Shown piece by piece: positions 25,052 to 34,331 of a stretch of 64,000 nt of DNA. The stretch comes from Streptomyces sp. NRRL F-2664 (GTDB taxonomy: Bacteria; Actinomycetota; Actinomycetes; Streptomycetales; Streptomycetaceae): NCBI RefSeq assembly GCF_000719345.1, contig NZ_JOFX01000005.1, positions 248,001-312,000 on the forward strand, read 5' to 3'. Numbering within the stretch: position 1 is the stretch's first letter; each line of letters starts with the position of its first letter. The position numbers and the translations under genes were made by a program. The notes under the pieces were generated by a model that was not told the DNA's origin, ran no database searches, and saw only the letters and a list, made by a program, of their open reading frames with translations.

Positions 25052-26320
25052 ATGGTGCGACCGATCCGCGCCCTGGCCGCCGCAGCAGCGGCCGTGGCGC
25101 TCGTCTCCGCCTGCAACTCCGCCTCCACCGGCGGTACCCCGCCGGGCGGGCCCGGCGACGCGCGCGGGACCACGCGCGGTGTCACCGGTGATGCGATCAG
25201 GGTCGGCGGCATCGTGTCGATGACCACCTCCAGCGGCTACAGCAAGAAGGACACCGACCTCGGCGCCAGGGCCCGCTATCTCAGGGCCAACGCCGAAGGC
25301 GGAGTCCACGGCCGCACGATCGAGTACCTGGGTGCGCAGGACGACGGCCAGGACCCCGCGAAGAACATGGCGGCGGCCCGCAAGCTCGTCCAGCAGGACA
25401 AGGTCTTCGCGGTGGCCCCCATGAGCTCCGTGACGTTCTCCGGCGCCGACTTCCTCGTGCAGGAGAAGGTGCCCACCTTCGGCTGGGGCACCCTGCCCTC
25501 CTTCTGCGGACCGGCCTACATCTACGGCTTCAACGGCTGCCTGGTGCCCGCCCCCGGCGGCACCCTGAACCAGACCTGGCCCGAGGGCATCTGCCGGATC
25601 CTCGGCGGCGCCCGGGGCAGGTCGGTCGCGATCATCGCCAACGACAGCGACGCCGGGAAGTTCGGCATCCGGACCTTCCAGCAGGGTTTCGCCGGCGCCG
25701 GCTTCGAGGTGTCCTACGCCAAGGCCTCCGTACCCGGCACGGCCGTCCCCAGCGACTGGTCCGCGTACGTGAAGGAGATCCTCTCCAGCAACGGCGGCAA
25801 GGCCCCCGACGCCGTGGTCTCCGTGATGCAGACCCCCCACAACATCGGGCTCTTCACCGCACTCAAGCGGGGCGGGTACCAGGGGCTGCTGACCGACCCC
25901 ACCGACTACGACCCCGCCCTGCTCGCCCAGGACGCCACGCGGCAGGCCCTCGACGGGGTCCACGTGCTCCTGCAGTTCCAGCCGTTCGAGTCGGACGATC
26001 CGAAGATGACGCAGTTCAAGGCCGACATCAAGGCGGCCGCCGGCGGCAGGGACGTACCGCTCAACATGCACATGCTGACCGGGTACATGTCGGCCGACCT
26101 GTTCGTCTCCATCGCGCAGAAGGCGGGCAGGGACCTGACCGTCGAGTCGTTCCAGGCGGCCGCGCAGGGCTTCTCCGACACCGGCACGCTGGTCGGCGAC
26201 CGTGCGCTGCCCAAGGGGCAGAAGGACAGCTTCGGCTGCGGAGCCCTCGTACAGCTGAAGAACGGCGCGTACGAGGTCTCCGTCCCGTTCAAGTGCCACG
26301 AGCCCATCCCCTTCACGTAG
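25052..26320 (+). CDS. ABC transporter substrate-binding lipoprotein (Liv type)
   Basis: 422 aa. ATG preceded by GGAGGGG. Lipoprotein signal MVRPIRALAAAAAAVALVSA with lipidation at Cys21. The mature part is a type I periplasmic-binding fold (GDAIRVGGIVSMTTSSGYSK; GGARGRSVAIIANDSDAGKF) as in LivK and amide/urea-binding proteins. Binds the substrate outside the membrane for the fused permease 9 nt downstream. Ligand cannot be read from sequence; FadD upstream hints at an acidic compound. Confidence 0.92.
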   Translation: MVRPIRALAAAAAAVALVSACNSASTGGTPPGGPGDARGTTRGVTGDAIRVGGIVSMTTSSGYSKKDTDLGARARYLRANAEGGVHGRTIEYLGAQDDGQDPAKNMAAARKLVQQDKVFAVAPMSSVTFSGADFLVQEKVPTFGWGTLPSFCGPAYIYGFNGCLVPAPGGTLNQTWPEGICRILGGARGRSVAIIANDSDAGKFGIRTFQQGFAGAGFEVSYAKASVPGTAVPSDWSAYVKEILSSNGGKAPDAVVSVMQTPHNIGLFTALKRGGYQGLLTDPTDYDPALLAQDATRQALDGVHVLLQFQPFESDDPKMTQFKADIKAAAGGRDVPLNMHMLTGYMSADLFVSIAQKAGRDLTVESFQAAAQGFSDTGTLVGDRALPKGQKDSFGCGALVQLKNGAYEVSVPFKCHEPIPFT

Positions 26321-26329
26321 GGCCGCGGC

Positions 26330-29032
26330 ATGGGGGATCTGCTCGTCCTCGTCCTGAGCGGTCTGGTCTCCGGCGCCCTGTACGCGCTGCTCGCCACCGG
26401 GCTGGTGCTCTCGTACTCGGCGTCCGGGCTGTTCAACTTCGCGCACGGCGCCACCGCCTACCTGTGCGCGCTCACCTTCTACGAACTGCACTCCGGGCTG
26501 GGCTGGCCGGCGGTCCCGGCCGCGCTCCTGGTGGTGTGCGTCCTCGCCCCCGGTCTGGGCTGGGGGCTGGACCGGCTGATGTTCCGGCGGCTCGCGCAGG
26601 TCGGCGAGACGGCGCAGGTCGTGGCGACCATCGGCCTGCTGGTGGCGCTGCCCGCCGCCGGCCTGTGGGCCGTCGAACTGCTGGCGGACGCCGGTGCGCC
26701 CGTGAAGCCGGCGGAGAACCGGTTCGGACTGCCCGGCGTGGGGCCGAGCCCGGCAAAGTCCTGGCAGCTGACCGACCGCGTCGGCATCGACTCCGACCAG
26801 CTGATCACCTGGGTGGTGACCGCACTCGTGGCGGGGGCCCTGTGGGGGCTGCTGCGGCACACCCGGATCGGGCTGCACCTGCGGGCGGCCGTCGACAACC
26901 GGTCGCTGACCGAGCTGCGCGGGATCAGCGCCGACCGGCTGTCGTCGGTGGCCTGGATGATCGCTTCGGGGCTGGCCGGGCTGGCCGGTGTGCTGGCGAC
27001 GCCGCTGCTGGGGCTGTCCGCCCACGACTTCACGCTGTTCCTGTTCGTGTCGGCCACGGCTGCGGTCATCGGACGCTTCGCGTCCGTGCCGCTCGCCTTC
27101 GCGGGCGGGCTGGGGCTGGGGGTCCTGCAGAACCTGGTGGCGGGGTACGCGTCCTTCGCCGAGTCCGTCACCGGCTTCCGGACGGCGGTACCCTTCCTGA
27201 TCCTGTTCGGCGGCCTGCTCGTCCTGACCCGGCGGGCACGGGCCGCGGGGGTCGCGGCCGTGGACGCCCCGCCGCCGGACCACCTGGCCGGGGCCTCCTG
27301 GGGGAGGCGGTGGGGGGTGTGGGCGGTGGGCGGCGCGCTGCTGTGCGCTGCGTTCTACACCGTCACGACCCCCTTCTGGAGCGGGCTGCTGGCACAAGGG
27401 CTGGCCGTGTCCCTGGTGTTCATGTCCTTCACCGTGGTGACCGGACTCGGGGCCATGGTGTCCCTGGCCCAGGGCACCTTCGTGACGGGGGCCGCCCTCG
27501 TGGCCGGGCTGCTGATGAGCCGGGGCTGGCCGTTCGCGGCGGCGCTGGCGGTGGGCACGTGCGCGGCGGCGCTGCTGGGGGCGGTCGTGGCGCTGCCGGC
27601 GCTCCGGCTCGGGGGCAGGTCGCTGGCGCTGGCCACACTGGCCCTGGCGTTCCTCGCCGACCAGGTGCTGTTCCAGCTCCGGTGGCTGCGCAACGGCGAC
27701 ACGGGCTGGTCCGTTCCGCGGCCGGTGGTCGGGCCGCTGGACCTCTCCGACGACCGGGCCCTCGGGGTGGCCCTGGTGGTGCTGGTCGCTCTGGTCGCCG
27801 CCGCGCTCACGGCGCTGCGCGACTCCCCTTCGGGCCGGGCGATGCTCGCGGTCCGGTCGGCCCCGGCGGCGGCCGCCGCCTCGGGGGTGTCCGTCCTCGG
27901 CACGAAGCTGCTGCTGTTCACGTTGTCGGCCGGACTCGCCGGCTTCGGGGGCGTGCTGTACGCCTCGTACAACACCCGGATCACGGCGACGGACTTCACG
28001 GCGATGACGGGGCTCGTGTGGCTGGCGGTCGTGGTGGCGGCGGGCGTGCGGCGGCCGCAGTACGCCGTGGTCGCGGGCCTGGTGTACGCGGTGGCCCCCC
28101 GGCTGCTGTCGGACTGCGTGACGGAGTCCGCGCACCTGCCGGTGATCCTGTTCGGCCTGGCCGGGCTGGCCCTCGCCAACGACCCCGACGGCTACTGCGC
28201 GGCCGTCCCGGTCCGGCGGGCCCGGCGGCGCGCCGCCGCCCGGGTGCCTGCCGGGCCTCCCCCCGCCCCGCCCCGTGCCGAACCGGTGCCGCGCCCCGTA
28301 CCCGGCTCCTCGGACGCCCCCGGGACGCGGGGGCCCGCGCTCGAACTGCGGGGCGTGACGGCCGGATACGACGGGGGGCTGGTCCTGCACGGGGTCGACC
28401 TCGTCGTGCGGCGCGGGGAGATCCTCGCCGTGCTCGGGCCCAACGGGGCCGGGAAGAGCACCGCGTGCCGGGTGGCGGCAGGGCTGCTGCCGGCCTGCGC
28501 CGGCGCGGTGTACGTGGCCGGCCGGGACGTCACGCGCGAGGGAGCCGTGCGCCGTGCGCGGGCCGGGGTGCTGCTCGCCCCGGAAGGACGGGGCATCTTC
28601 CCGTCGCTGAGCATCGAGGAGAACCTGGCCCTGTACCTCGACGAACCCGATGCCCGCGCCGCCGTCTACGACCGCTTCCCCCGGCTCGCCGAGCGCCGCG
28701 CGGTGAGCGCCGGATCCCTTTCCGGCGGGGAGCAGCAGATGCTGGCACTGGCCCCGCTGCTGCAGCGGCCGCCTGCGGTGCTGATCGCCGACGAGCCCTC
28801 GCTCGGGCTGGCCCCGAGGGTGGCGCAGGAGGTGTACGCACTGCTCACGGAGCTCCGCGACGCGGGCAGCGCGCTGCTGCTGGTGGAGGAGAAGGCCGTC
28901 GGGATCCTGGGCGTCGCCGACACCGTGGCCTACCTCTCGCAGGGCCGGGTCTCCTGGTGCGGCCCCCGGGACGCGGTGGAGGCCGACCGGCTCACCGAGG
29001 CCTATCTGGGGACGGGGAGGAGGGGGACGTGA
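26330..29032 (+). CDS. Fused ABC transporter: LivH-like permease, LivM-like permease and LivF-like ATPase
   Basis: 900 aa. Residues 1-300 are a LivH-type permease (SYSASGLFNFAHGATAYLCA), about 330-625 a LivM-type permease (FTVVTGLGAMVSLAQGTFVT), then a Pro/Ala/Arg-rich linker (about 628-665) and a LivF ATPase: Walker A GPNGAGKST near 703, signature LSGGEQQ, Walker B VLIADEPS, D-loop LGLAP. The H-loop position reads LVEEK, as in LivF's LVEQ variants. In most bacteria these are three genes. The second ATPase is encoded immediately downstream with a 4-nt overlap. Assembled with it, the protein would form a complete transporter with one LivFG pair. Confidence 0.93.
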   Translation: MGDLLVLVLSGLVSGALYALLATGLVLSYSASGLFNFAHGATAYLCALTFYELHSGLGWPAVPAALLVVCVLAPGLGWGLDRLMFRRLAQVGETAQVVATIGLLVALPAAGLWAVELLADAGAPVKPAENRFGLPGVGPSPAKSWQLTDRVGIDSDQLITWVVTALVAGALWGLLRHTRIGLHLRAAVDNRSLTELRGISADRLSSVAWMIASGLAGLAGVLATPLLGLSAHDFTLFLFVSATAAVIGRFASVPLAFAGGLGLGVLQNLVAGYASFAESVTGFRTAVPFLILFGGLLVLTRRARAAGVAAVDAPPPDHLAGASWGRRWGVWAVGGALLCAAFYTVTTPFWSGLLAQGLAVSLVFMSFTVVTGLGAMVSLAQGTFVTGAALVAGLLMSRGWPFAAALAVGTCAAALLGAVVALPALRLGGRSLALATLALAFLADQVLFQLRWLRNGDTGWSVPRPVVGPLDLSDDRALGVALVVLVALVAAALTALRDSPSGRAMLAVRSAPAAAAASGVSVLGTKLLLFTLSAGLAGFGGVLYASYNTRITATDFTAMTGLVWLAVVVAAGVRRPQYAVVAGLVYAVAPRLLSDCVTESAHLPVILFGLAGLALANDPDGYCAAVPVRRARRRAAARVPAGPPPAPPRAEPVPRPVPGSSDAPGTRGPALELRGVTAGYDGGLVLHGVDLVVRRGEILAVLGPNGAGKSTACRVAAGLLPACAGAVYVAGRDVTREGAVRRARAGVLLAPEGRGIFPSLSIEENLALYLDEPDARAAVYDRFPRLAERRAVSAGSLSGGEQQMLALAPLLQRPPAVLIADEPSLGLAPRVAQEVYALLTELRDAGSALLLVEEKAVGILGVADTVAYLSQGRVSWCGPRDAVEADRLTEAYLGTGRRGT

Positions 29033-29799
29033 GCGGTTACGTACTCCACGCGGTCGGTGTCGGCGTCCGCTTCGGCGGTGTCCGGGCGCTCACGGGCGTG
29101 GACCTCGGGGTTCGGGCGGGCGAGGTGTGCGGGCTGATCGGCCCCAACGGAGCCGGCAAGACCACGCTGTTCGACGTCCTGTCGGGGATCCGCCGGCCCG
29201 ACCGGGGCCGGATCCTGCTGGACGGGGCGGACATCACCCGCCGCTCCCCCGTCTGGCGGGCCCGGCACGGGGTGCGCCGGACCTTCCAGCGGCAGCAGCT
29301 GTTCGGCCGGCTCAGCGTGGCCGACAACGTGCTGGTGGCGCAGGAGTGGCGGGGCGGCGGGGGCGGACCTGCGGCCGACCTGCTGGCCCTCCCGGCCCGG
29401 CGCGCCCGGGAGCGGGCCCGCCGGGTGCGCACAGAACAGGTCCTGGCCGACTGCGGGATCGCCGCGCTGGGGACCTCGTACGCGGGCGGGCTGCCGGTCG
29501 GGCAGGCCCGGATGGTCGAGGTGGCGCGCGCGGTGGCCGATCCGCCGCGGGTGCTGCTGCTGGACGAGCCGGCGTCCGGGATGTCGGCACCGGAGCGCGA
29601 GCAGCTCGCGGCGGTGGTGCGGCGGCTGGCGGCACAGGACGGCTGTGCGGTGCTGCTGGTCGAGCACGACGTGGCCTTCGTGATGGACCTGTGCACGCGC
29701 GTCGTCGTCCTGGACCTCGGGAGCGTGCTGGCGGAGGGGGACCCGGCCGGGGTGCGCGCGGACCCGCTGGTACGGGAGGCGTACCTGGGCAGCGCGTGA
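29029..29799 (+). CDS. LivG-like ABC transporter ATPase
   Basis: 256 aa; GTG start overlaps the previous stop (GTGA) with AGGAGGGGG upstream. Walker A GPNGAGKT (about 37-44), Walker B VLLLDEPASG, H-loop LVEHDV. The C-signature is unusual, LPVGQ instead of LSGGQ/LSYGQ, although LivG proteins are known to vary here. The insertion TFQRQQLFGRLSVADNV is typical of LivG. Pairs with the LivF domain of the fused permease protein. Ends the operon. Confidence 0.92.
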   Translation: MSGYVLHAVGVGVRFGGVRALTGVDLGVRAGEVCGLIGPNGAGKTTLFDVLSGIRRPDRGRILLDGADITRRSPVWRARHGVRRTFQRQQLFGRLSVADNVLVAQEWRGGGGGPAADLLALPARRARERARRVRTEQVLADCGIAALGTSYAGGLPVGQARMVEVARAVADPPRVLLLDEPASGMSAPEREQLAAVVRRLAAQDGCAVLLVEHDVAFVMDLCTRVVVLDLGSVLAEGDPAGVRADPLVREAYLGSA

Positions 29800-29904
29800 C
29801 GGACCCGCGGTGGCGGGAATACGTCGCGGGAGGGGCCGGTTGTGGCCCCTCGTACGACGCTGTCCACCGCGCAGCAACGCGCCGACGTGAGGGAACGACC
29901 CGAC

Positions 29905-30753
29905 GTGAACCAGGTCCCGGCCATCAAGCTCAACAACGGCACGCTCATGCCCCAGCTCGGATTCGGTGTCTGGCAGGTGCCGGACGCGGAGGCGGAGCGC
30001 GCGGTGGGGACCGCCCTGGAGGCGGGCTACCGCAGCATCGACACGGCCGCGATCTACGGCAACGAGCGGGGCACGGGCAAGGCCGTCGCCGCCTCGGGGC
30101 TGCCGCGCGAGGAACTGTTCGTCACCACCAAGCTGTGGAACGGCCCGAAGCAGGCGTGGCACCGCGACGCGGTGCTGCGCGCCTTCGACGACTCCCTCGC
30201 CAAGCTGGGTCTCGACCACGTCGATCTCTACCTGATCCACTGGCCGCGCCCGATGCGCGACGACTTCGTGGCCATCTGGAAGACCTTCGAGGAGATCGCC
30301 GCGAGCGGCCGCGCCAAGGCGGTCGGCGTGTCGAACTTCCGCCCCGCGGACCTGGACCGGATCGCCGCCGGGAGCAGCCTGGTGCCGGCCGTCAACCAGG
30401 TCGAGCTGCACCCGCTGCACCCCCAGCCCGAACTGCGCGCAGAGCACGCCGCGCGCGGGATCGTGACCGAGGCGTGGTCGCCGCTGGGCCAGGGCAAGGA
30501 GCTGCTCACGCTGCCGGCCGTCACCGCGGTCGCCGCCGCGCACGGCCGCAGCGCCGCGCAGGTGGTGCTGCGCTGGCACCTCCAGCACGGCAACGTCGTC
30601 ATCCCGAAGTCCGTGACGCCCGCCCGCATCCGGGAGAACCTGGACGTCTTCGGTTTCGAGCTGGACGCCGCCGAGATGGCCGCGCTGGACGCCCTCGGCG
30701 CGAACGGAGCGGGCCGCCGGATCGGCCCGGACCCGGCCGAGTTCGACGTCTGA
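29905..30753 (+). CDS. Aldo/keto reductase (AKR5-like)
   Basis: 282 aa. GTG at 29905 chosen because GAGGGA lies 9 nt upstream; GTG at 29887 is weaker. The catalytic tetrad is intact: Asp46, Tyr51, Lys76 and His112 (RSIDTAAIYGN; VTTKLWN; YLIHWP), and the NADPH-binding C-terminus has VIPKSVTPARIREN. Reduces aldehydes or ketones such as methylglyoxal or 2,5-diketogluconate in relatives. The ricin-fold gene follows after 10 nt. Confidence 0.94.
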   Translation: MNQVPAIKLNNGTLMPQLGFGVWQVPDAEAERAVGTALEAGYRSIDTAAIYGNERGTGKAVAASGLPREELFVTTKLWNGPKQAWHRDAVLRAFDDSLAKLGLDHVDLYLIHWPRPMRDDFVAIWKTFEEIAASGRAKAVGVSNFRPADLDRIAAGSSLVPAVNQVELHPLHPQPELRAEHAARGIVTEAWSPLGQGKELLTLPAVTAVAAAHGRSAAQVVLRWHLQHGNVVIPKSVTPARIRENLDVFGFELDAAEMAALDALGANGAGRRIGPDPAEFDV

Positions 30754-30763
30754 GGGCGAGCGG

Positions 30764-31189
30764 GTGAAGCATGCCGAAGGGCGTTACCGGATCCGCAACG
30801 TGGACAGCGGCCTGGTGCTCCAGCTGGAAGGCGCCTCCCGGGTGCGGGTCGGTCCGGACGGGCCGCCCGCACCGGTGGCCGCCCGCCGGTGGCTGATCGC
30901 GCCCGTCCACAGCGGCGGCGGGGTCTACCACGTGGTGAGCGAGGACAACGAGCGGCGTCTGGACGTGGCGAACGCATCGACGGACAGCGGCGCCCGGGTG
31001 CAGGTGTGGCGGGCCAACGCCTTCGGCGCACAGGAGTGGATCGTCGAGGAGCACCTCGACGCCCCCGGGGTGGTGTCCCTGATCGCCTGCATCAGCGGCC
31101 TGCCGCTGGAGGCCGACGCGGAGGGCCGGGTCCGGCAGGGTGAGGACACCGACTCCCCGTCGCAGTGGTGGCGGCTGGAACCGGCATAG
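30764..31189 (+). CDS. Small ricin-type beta-trefoil (carbohydrate-binding fold) protein
   Basis: 141 aa from GTG. Repeats of the trefoil are visible: GRYRIRNVDSGLVLQL, ERRLDVANASTDSGARVQVW and SPSQWWRLEP, with the QxW-type signatures (QEWIVEE, SQWW). No signal peptide, so it is cytoplasmic, unlike most Streptomyces RICIN domains attached to secreted glycosidases. Ligand unknown. Confidence 0.82.
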   Translation: MKHAEGRYRIRNVDSGLVLQLEGASRVRVGPDGPPAPVAARRWLIAPVHSGGGVYHVVSEDNERRLDVANASTDSGARVQVWRANAFGAQEWIVEEHLDAPGVVSLIACISGLPLEADAEGRVRQGEDTDSPSQWWRLEPA

Positions 31190-31243
31190 GAGGCGGCCCG
31201 GGGGTTCGGGGGCCGGCGGCACGGCCGGCTGACCCCGGGGCCG

Positions 31244-32011
31244 TCACATCCGTACGAAGCTGCGCAGGCGGTACGTCGGCTCCGCGCGCGGGGTGTCCTG
31301 GTCGGGCAGCAGCTCCAGCCGGTCCGCCAGTTCGCGCAGGGTGATGCCGCGCGGGACGATGCGGGAGGCGTACCGCCCCGCGAGCAGCGCCTCGGCGGAG
31401 CACCGGGGGGTGCGGCCCTGGCCGTGGCCGGTGAAGCGGGCCTCCCCGCCGGGCCGCAGGCCCGCCCGTGACGCGTGGGCCTCGACCTCCCCGGAGGCGT
31501 CCGAGGGGGTCGGGGTGAGGTGCGCGGCGAACACGGCGTCGATGTCACTGCCGACGTCGTGCGAGGAGTCCTTGTCCACGGTGGTGACGAAGACCCCGCC
31601 GGGCCTCAGCACCCTGGCCACCTCGGTGATCACCGCGGGCACCAGACCGGGCTCCCGCAGCAGGTGCAGGAGCCACACCGCGCTCACGGCGTCCAGCGAG
31701 CCCGGGCGCACGGGCAGCCGGGCGGCGTCGGCGAGGGCCACGGGAACGCCGCGGCGCAGTGCCGCGGCGGCCATGCCGTGGGAGGCGTCGGCGCCCAGGA
31801 CGCGCAGTCCGGGGCGCTCCAGCCGGGCGGTGACGATGCCGGTGCCGCAGCCGAGATCGAGAAGGGTGCCCGCGTCGGCCGGCACCAGGCGGAGGACGGC
31901 CGCCGCGGCGGCCTCGGCGCGCGGGGCGCCGCCGCGGGAGGCGTCGTAGACCTCGGCCTCGGCGTCGTAGTCGAGAACGGGTTTCGCGGTCGTCGGCAGG
32001 GGCAGGGCCAT
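31244..32011 (-). CDS. Class I SAM-dependent methyltransferase
   Basis: 255 aa. Motif I LLDLGCGTGIVTARL (about 50-64), acidic ADAS loop and post-motif LRPGGVFVTTVDK. UbiE/small-molecule type; substrate unknown. The start overlaps by 1 nt the stop of the pterin dehydratase gene, so translation is coupled. The C-terminal domain RGITLRELADRLELLPDQD is not typical of any subgroup I know. Confidence 0.88.
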   Translation of the reverse strand: MALPLPTTAKPVLDYDAEAEVYDASRGGAPRAEAAAAAVLRLVPADAGTLLDLGCGTGIVTARLERPGLRVLGADASHGMAAAALRRGVPVALADAARLPVRPGSLDAVSAVWLLHLLREPGLVPAVITEVARVLRPGGVFVTTVDKDSSHDVGSDIDAVFAAHLTPTPSDASGEVEAHASRAGLRPGGEARFTGHGQGRTPRCSAEALLAGRYASRIVPRGITLRELADRLELLPDQDTPRAEPTYRLRSFVRM

Positions 32012-32316
32012 CAGCTCGCGCCGTGCGCGGGGGCGAGGGACTCCACGCGCTCGGCGAGGGCGAAGTCGGTCTCCGTCACCACGCCTCCGGCGTCGTGGCT
32101 GTGCACGGCGAGCCGCACGGTGTTGTAACCGAGCGTCAGGTCCGAGTGGTGGTTCAACTCCTCCTGCACGGAGGCGATGTGGGCGACCAGGGCACTCGCC
32201 GCGACATGTGTGCCCAGGCGGTAGGTACGGACGATCCGGTCGTTCTCGAAGGCCCAGCCGGGGAGTTCCCGCAACCGGTCCTCGATCTCCTTCTGCGACA
32301 GCGGTTCACTCGGCAT
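32011..32316 (-). CDS. 4a-hydroxytetrahydrobiopterin (pterin-4a-carbinolamine) dehydratase
   Basis: 101 aa, the full family length. PCD motif: ELNHHSDLTLGYNTVRLAVHSHDAGG, in which the His pair and the later His dehydrate the carbinolamine; the usual HHPxW is HHSDL here. Recycles pterin cofactor after aromatic hydroxylation, or acts as a small moonlighting protein. No phenylalanine hydroxylase lies in the window. First gene of a two-gene unit with a methyltransferase. Confidence 0.92.
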   Translation of the reverse strand: MPSEPLSQKEIEDRLRELPGWAFENDRIVRTYRLGTHVAASALVAHIASVQEELNHHSDLTLGYNTVRLAVHSHDAGGVVTETDFALAERVESLAPAHGAS

Positions 32317-32460
32317 GCACCGGCTCCTTTTCCCCGTGACGTGTGGTCAAGGTTCCCACAGTGCGCGCCGGAGCGAACCTTTCGCGCCATAGTGCGCTCG
32401 GGTACTCCTGCACCTTCCGCCCCCGGCGGCCGCCCCCTAGGCTCCTGCGCCGGACGGACT

Positions 32461-32475
32461 GTTACCAGCGGTAAC
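32461..32475. promoter_or_regulatory. Perfect GTTACC-AGC-GGTAAC palindrome
   Basis: A 6-3-6 inverted repeat immediately before the GAGGGGG ribosome site of the FAD oxidoreductase gene; it ends 15 nt upstream of the ATG. Typical of a TetR-type operator in the leader. Confidence 0.6.
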
Positions 32476-32490
32476 GAGGGGGCATGCGGC

Positions 32491-34284
32491 ATGGCCGGCA
32501 CCGGGAGTTCCAGGCGTACGTTCATCGCGGGCACGGGCGCCGCGGCCCTGTCGGCCCAGGCGCTGACGGGCCTCACCGCGCAGCCGGCGGCCGCTGCGCC
32601 CGCCGCCGCGCCGGCCGCGCCGAACGGCCGGCGCGTCGCCGTCCTCGGCGGCGGGGTGGCGGGTCTGACCGCCGCGCACGAACTCGCCGAGCGGGGCTAC
32701 GCCGTCACCGTGTACGAGCGGCGGGCCCTCGGCGGCAAGGCCCGCAGTATGGACGTGCCCGGCAGCGCCCGCGGCGGCCGCAGGCCGCTGCCGGCGGAAC
32801 ACGGCTTCCGCTTCATCCCCGGCATCTACCACAACCTGCCCGACACCATGCGGCGCATCCCCTTCGCCGGGAACGCGAACGGCGTGTGGGACAACCTGGT
32901 GGCGCCGCCCGAGATGATGTTCGCCCGCGCCGGGGGGCGCGAGGACCTGCGCGGCCCCATCCCCTGGCCCGGCCACTCCTCCGCCGATCTGACGCCCGAC
33001 GAGGTGCGGCGGGCCCTCTCGGGTTTCCTCCAGACCCTCCTGCGCCTGCCCCCGCACGAGACGGCGTACTTCGTGAACCGCGTGCTGGTCTTCCTCACCA
33101 GCTGCGACGAGCGGCGGACCGAGGTGTGGGAGCACACGCCCTGGTGGGAGTTCACCCGGGCCGCGCGGATGTCGTACGAGTACCAGCGCATCCTGGCGGT
33201 CGGCGTGACCCGCAACATCGTGGCGACCAAGGCGGAGGAAGCCTCCACCCGCACCGTCGGCACCCTCGGCGAGGCCTTCGTCTTCAACCTGCTCGGCCGC
33301 GGGGCGGACGGACCGCCGGACCGGATCCTCGACCTGCCGACCAACGAGGCGTGGATCGACCCCTGGGAGGCCCACCTGCGCTCCCTGGGCGTGGAGTTCA
33401 GGATCGGCTGGACGGTGCGGGAGGTGCGGTACGGCGGCGGCAGGGTCAGCGGCGTCGCAGTGGAGGACCCCGGCGGTGTGCGGCAGACCGTGACCGCCGA
33501 CCACTACGTCAGCGCCCTGCCCGTCGAGCACGCCCGCCGCACCTGGAGCGCCCCACTGCGGGCGGCCGACCCGATGCTCGGACGCTGCGACCGGCTCCGG
33601 ACCGACTGGATGACCGGAATCCAGTTCTATCTGACCGAGCGGGCCCCGCTGGTCCACGGCCACCTCAACTGCGTCGACTCGCCGTGGTCGCTGACCGCGA
33701 TCCAGCAGGCGGAGCACTGGCCGGCGCGGGACTTCCCCGCCGACTACGGCGACGGGACGGCCGTCGACTGCCTCTCGGTGGACATCTCCGAGTGGGACAG
33801 GCCGGGGGTCCTGTACGGGAAAACGGCCAAGCAGTGCACCCGCGACGAGGTGGCGCGCGAAGTGTGGGCCCAGCTGAAGGCCTCCCTCAACGACACCGGG
33901 CGGACCCTGCTGTCGGACGCCAAGCTGCACTCCTGGTTCCTCGATCCGGGCGTGGACGGGCTCGGCACTCCGAACCCCACCAACCAGGACGAACTGCTGA
34001 TCCATCCGGTGGGCACCCTCGCCAACCGGCCGAGCGCCGACACGCGCATCCCGAACTTCTTCCTCAGCGGGGACTACGTCGCCGTCGACATCGACCTCGC
34101 GACGATGGAGGGGGCCAACGCCTCCGCCCGCGCGGCGGTCAACAGCCTCTTGGACCGCGACGGTTCGGCCGCCCCCCGCTGCACCGTGCGGACGCTGTAC
34201 CGGGCGCCGGAGCTGGAGTCGGCCAAGCGGCACGACCTGTGGCGCCACCGGCTCGGCCTGCGCAACGTCTTCGATGTCGGCTGA
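32491..34284 (+). CDS. Tat-exported FAD-dependent amine-oxidase/desaturase-like oxidoreductase
   Basis: 597 aa. ATG with GAGGGGG 8 nt upstream. A Tat signal is clear (SSRRTFIAGTGAAALSAQAL, alanine-rich to about residue 44). Then the FAD Rossmann motif VAVLGGGVAGLTAAHELAER and EHGFRFIPGIYHNL, and a C-terminal FLSGDYVAVDIDLATMEGAN flavin motif. Resembles hydroxysqualene dehydroxylase (HpnE)/phytoene-desaturase-like enzymes and plant-type amine oxidases. Export of a folded flavoprotein suggests an extracellular substrate. A palindrome before the start implies specific regulation. Confidence 0.85.
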   Translation: MAGTGSSRRTFIAGTGAAALSAQALTGLTAQPAAAAPAAAPAAPNGRRVAVLGGGVAGLTAAHELAERGYAVTVYERRALGGKARSMDVPGSARGGRRPLPAEHGFRFIPGIYHNLPDTMRRIPFAGNANGVWDNLVAPPEMMFARAGGREDLRGPIPWPGHSSADLTPDEVRRALSGFLQTLLRLPPHETAYFVNRVLVFLTSCDERRTEVWEHTPWWEFTRAARMSYEYQRILAVGVTRNIVATKAEEASTRTVGTLGEAFVFNLLGRGADGPPDRILDLPTNEAWIDPWEAHLRSLGVEFRIGWTVREVRYGGGRVSGVAVEDPGGVRQTVTADHYVSALPVEHARRTWSAPLRAADPMLGRCDRLRTDWMTGIQFYLTERAPLVHGHLNCVDSPWSLTAIQQAEHWPARDFPADYGDGTAVDCLSVDISEWDRPGVLYGKTAKQCTRDEVAREVWAQLKASLNDTGRTLLSDAKLHSWFLDPGVDGLGTPNPTNQDELLIHPVGTLANRPSADTRIPNFFLSGDYVAVDIDLATMEGANASARAAVNSLLDRDGSAAPRCTVRTLYRAPELESAKRHDLWRHRLGLRNVFDVG

Positions 34285-34331
34285 ACACGGCCGGCGGCGC
34301 GGGTGCTGCGGGCTCGGCTACCGTCACGGCC

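Noticed and set aside
24953..28390. A 1,145-codon open frame antisense to the ABC transporter genes
   Set aside because: Arg/Gly/Pro/Gln-rich shadow of the real genes with no start site or motif.
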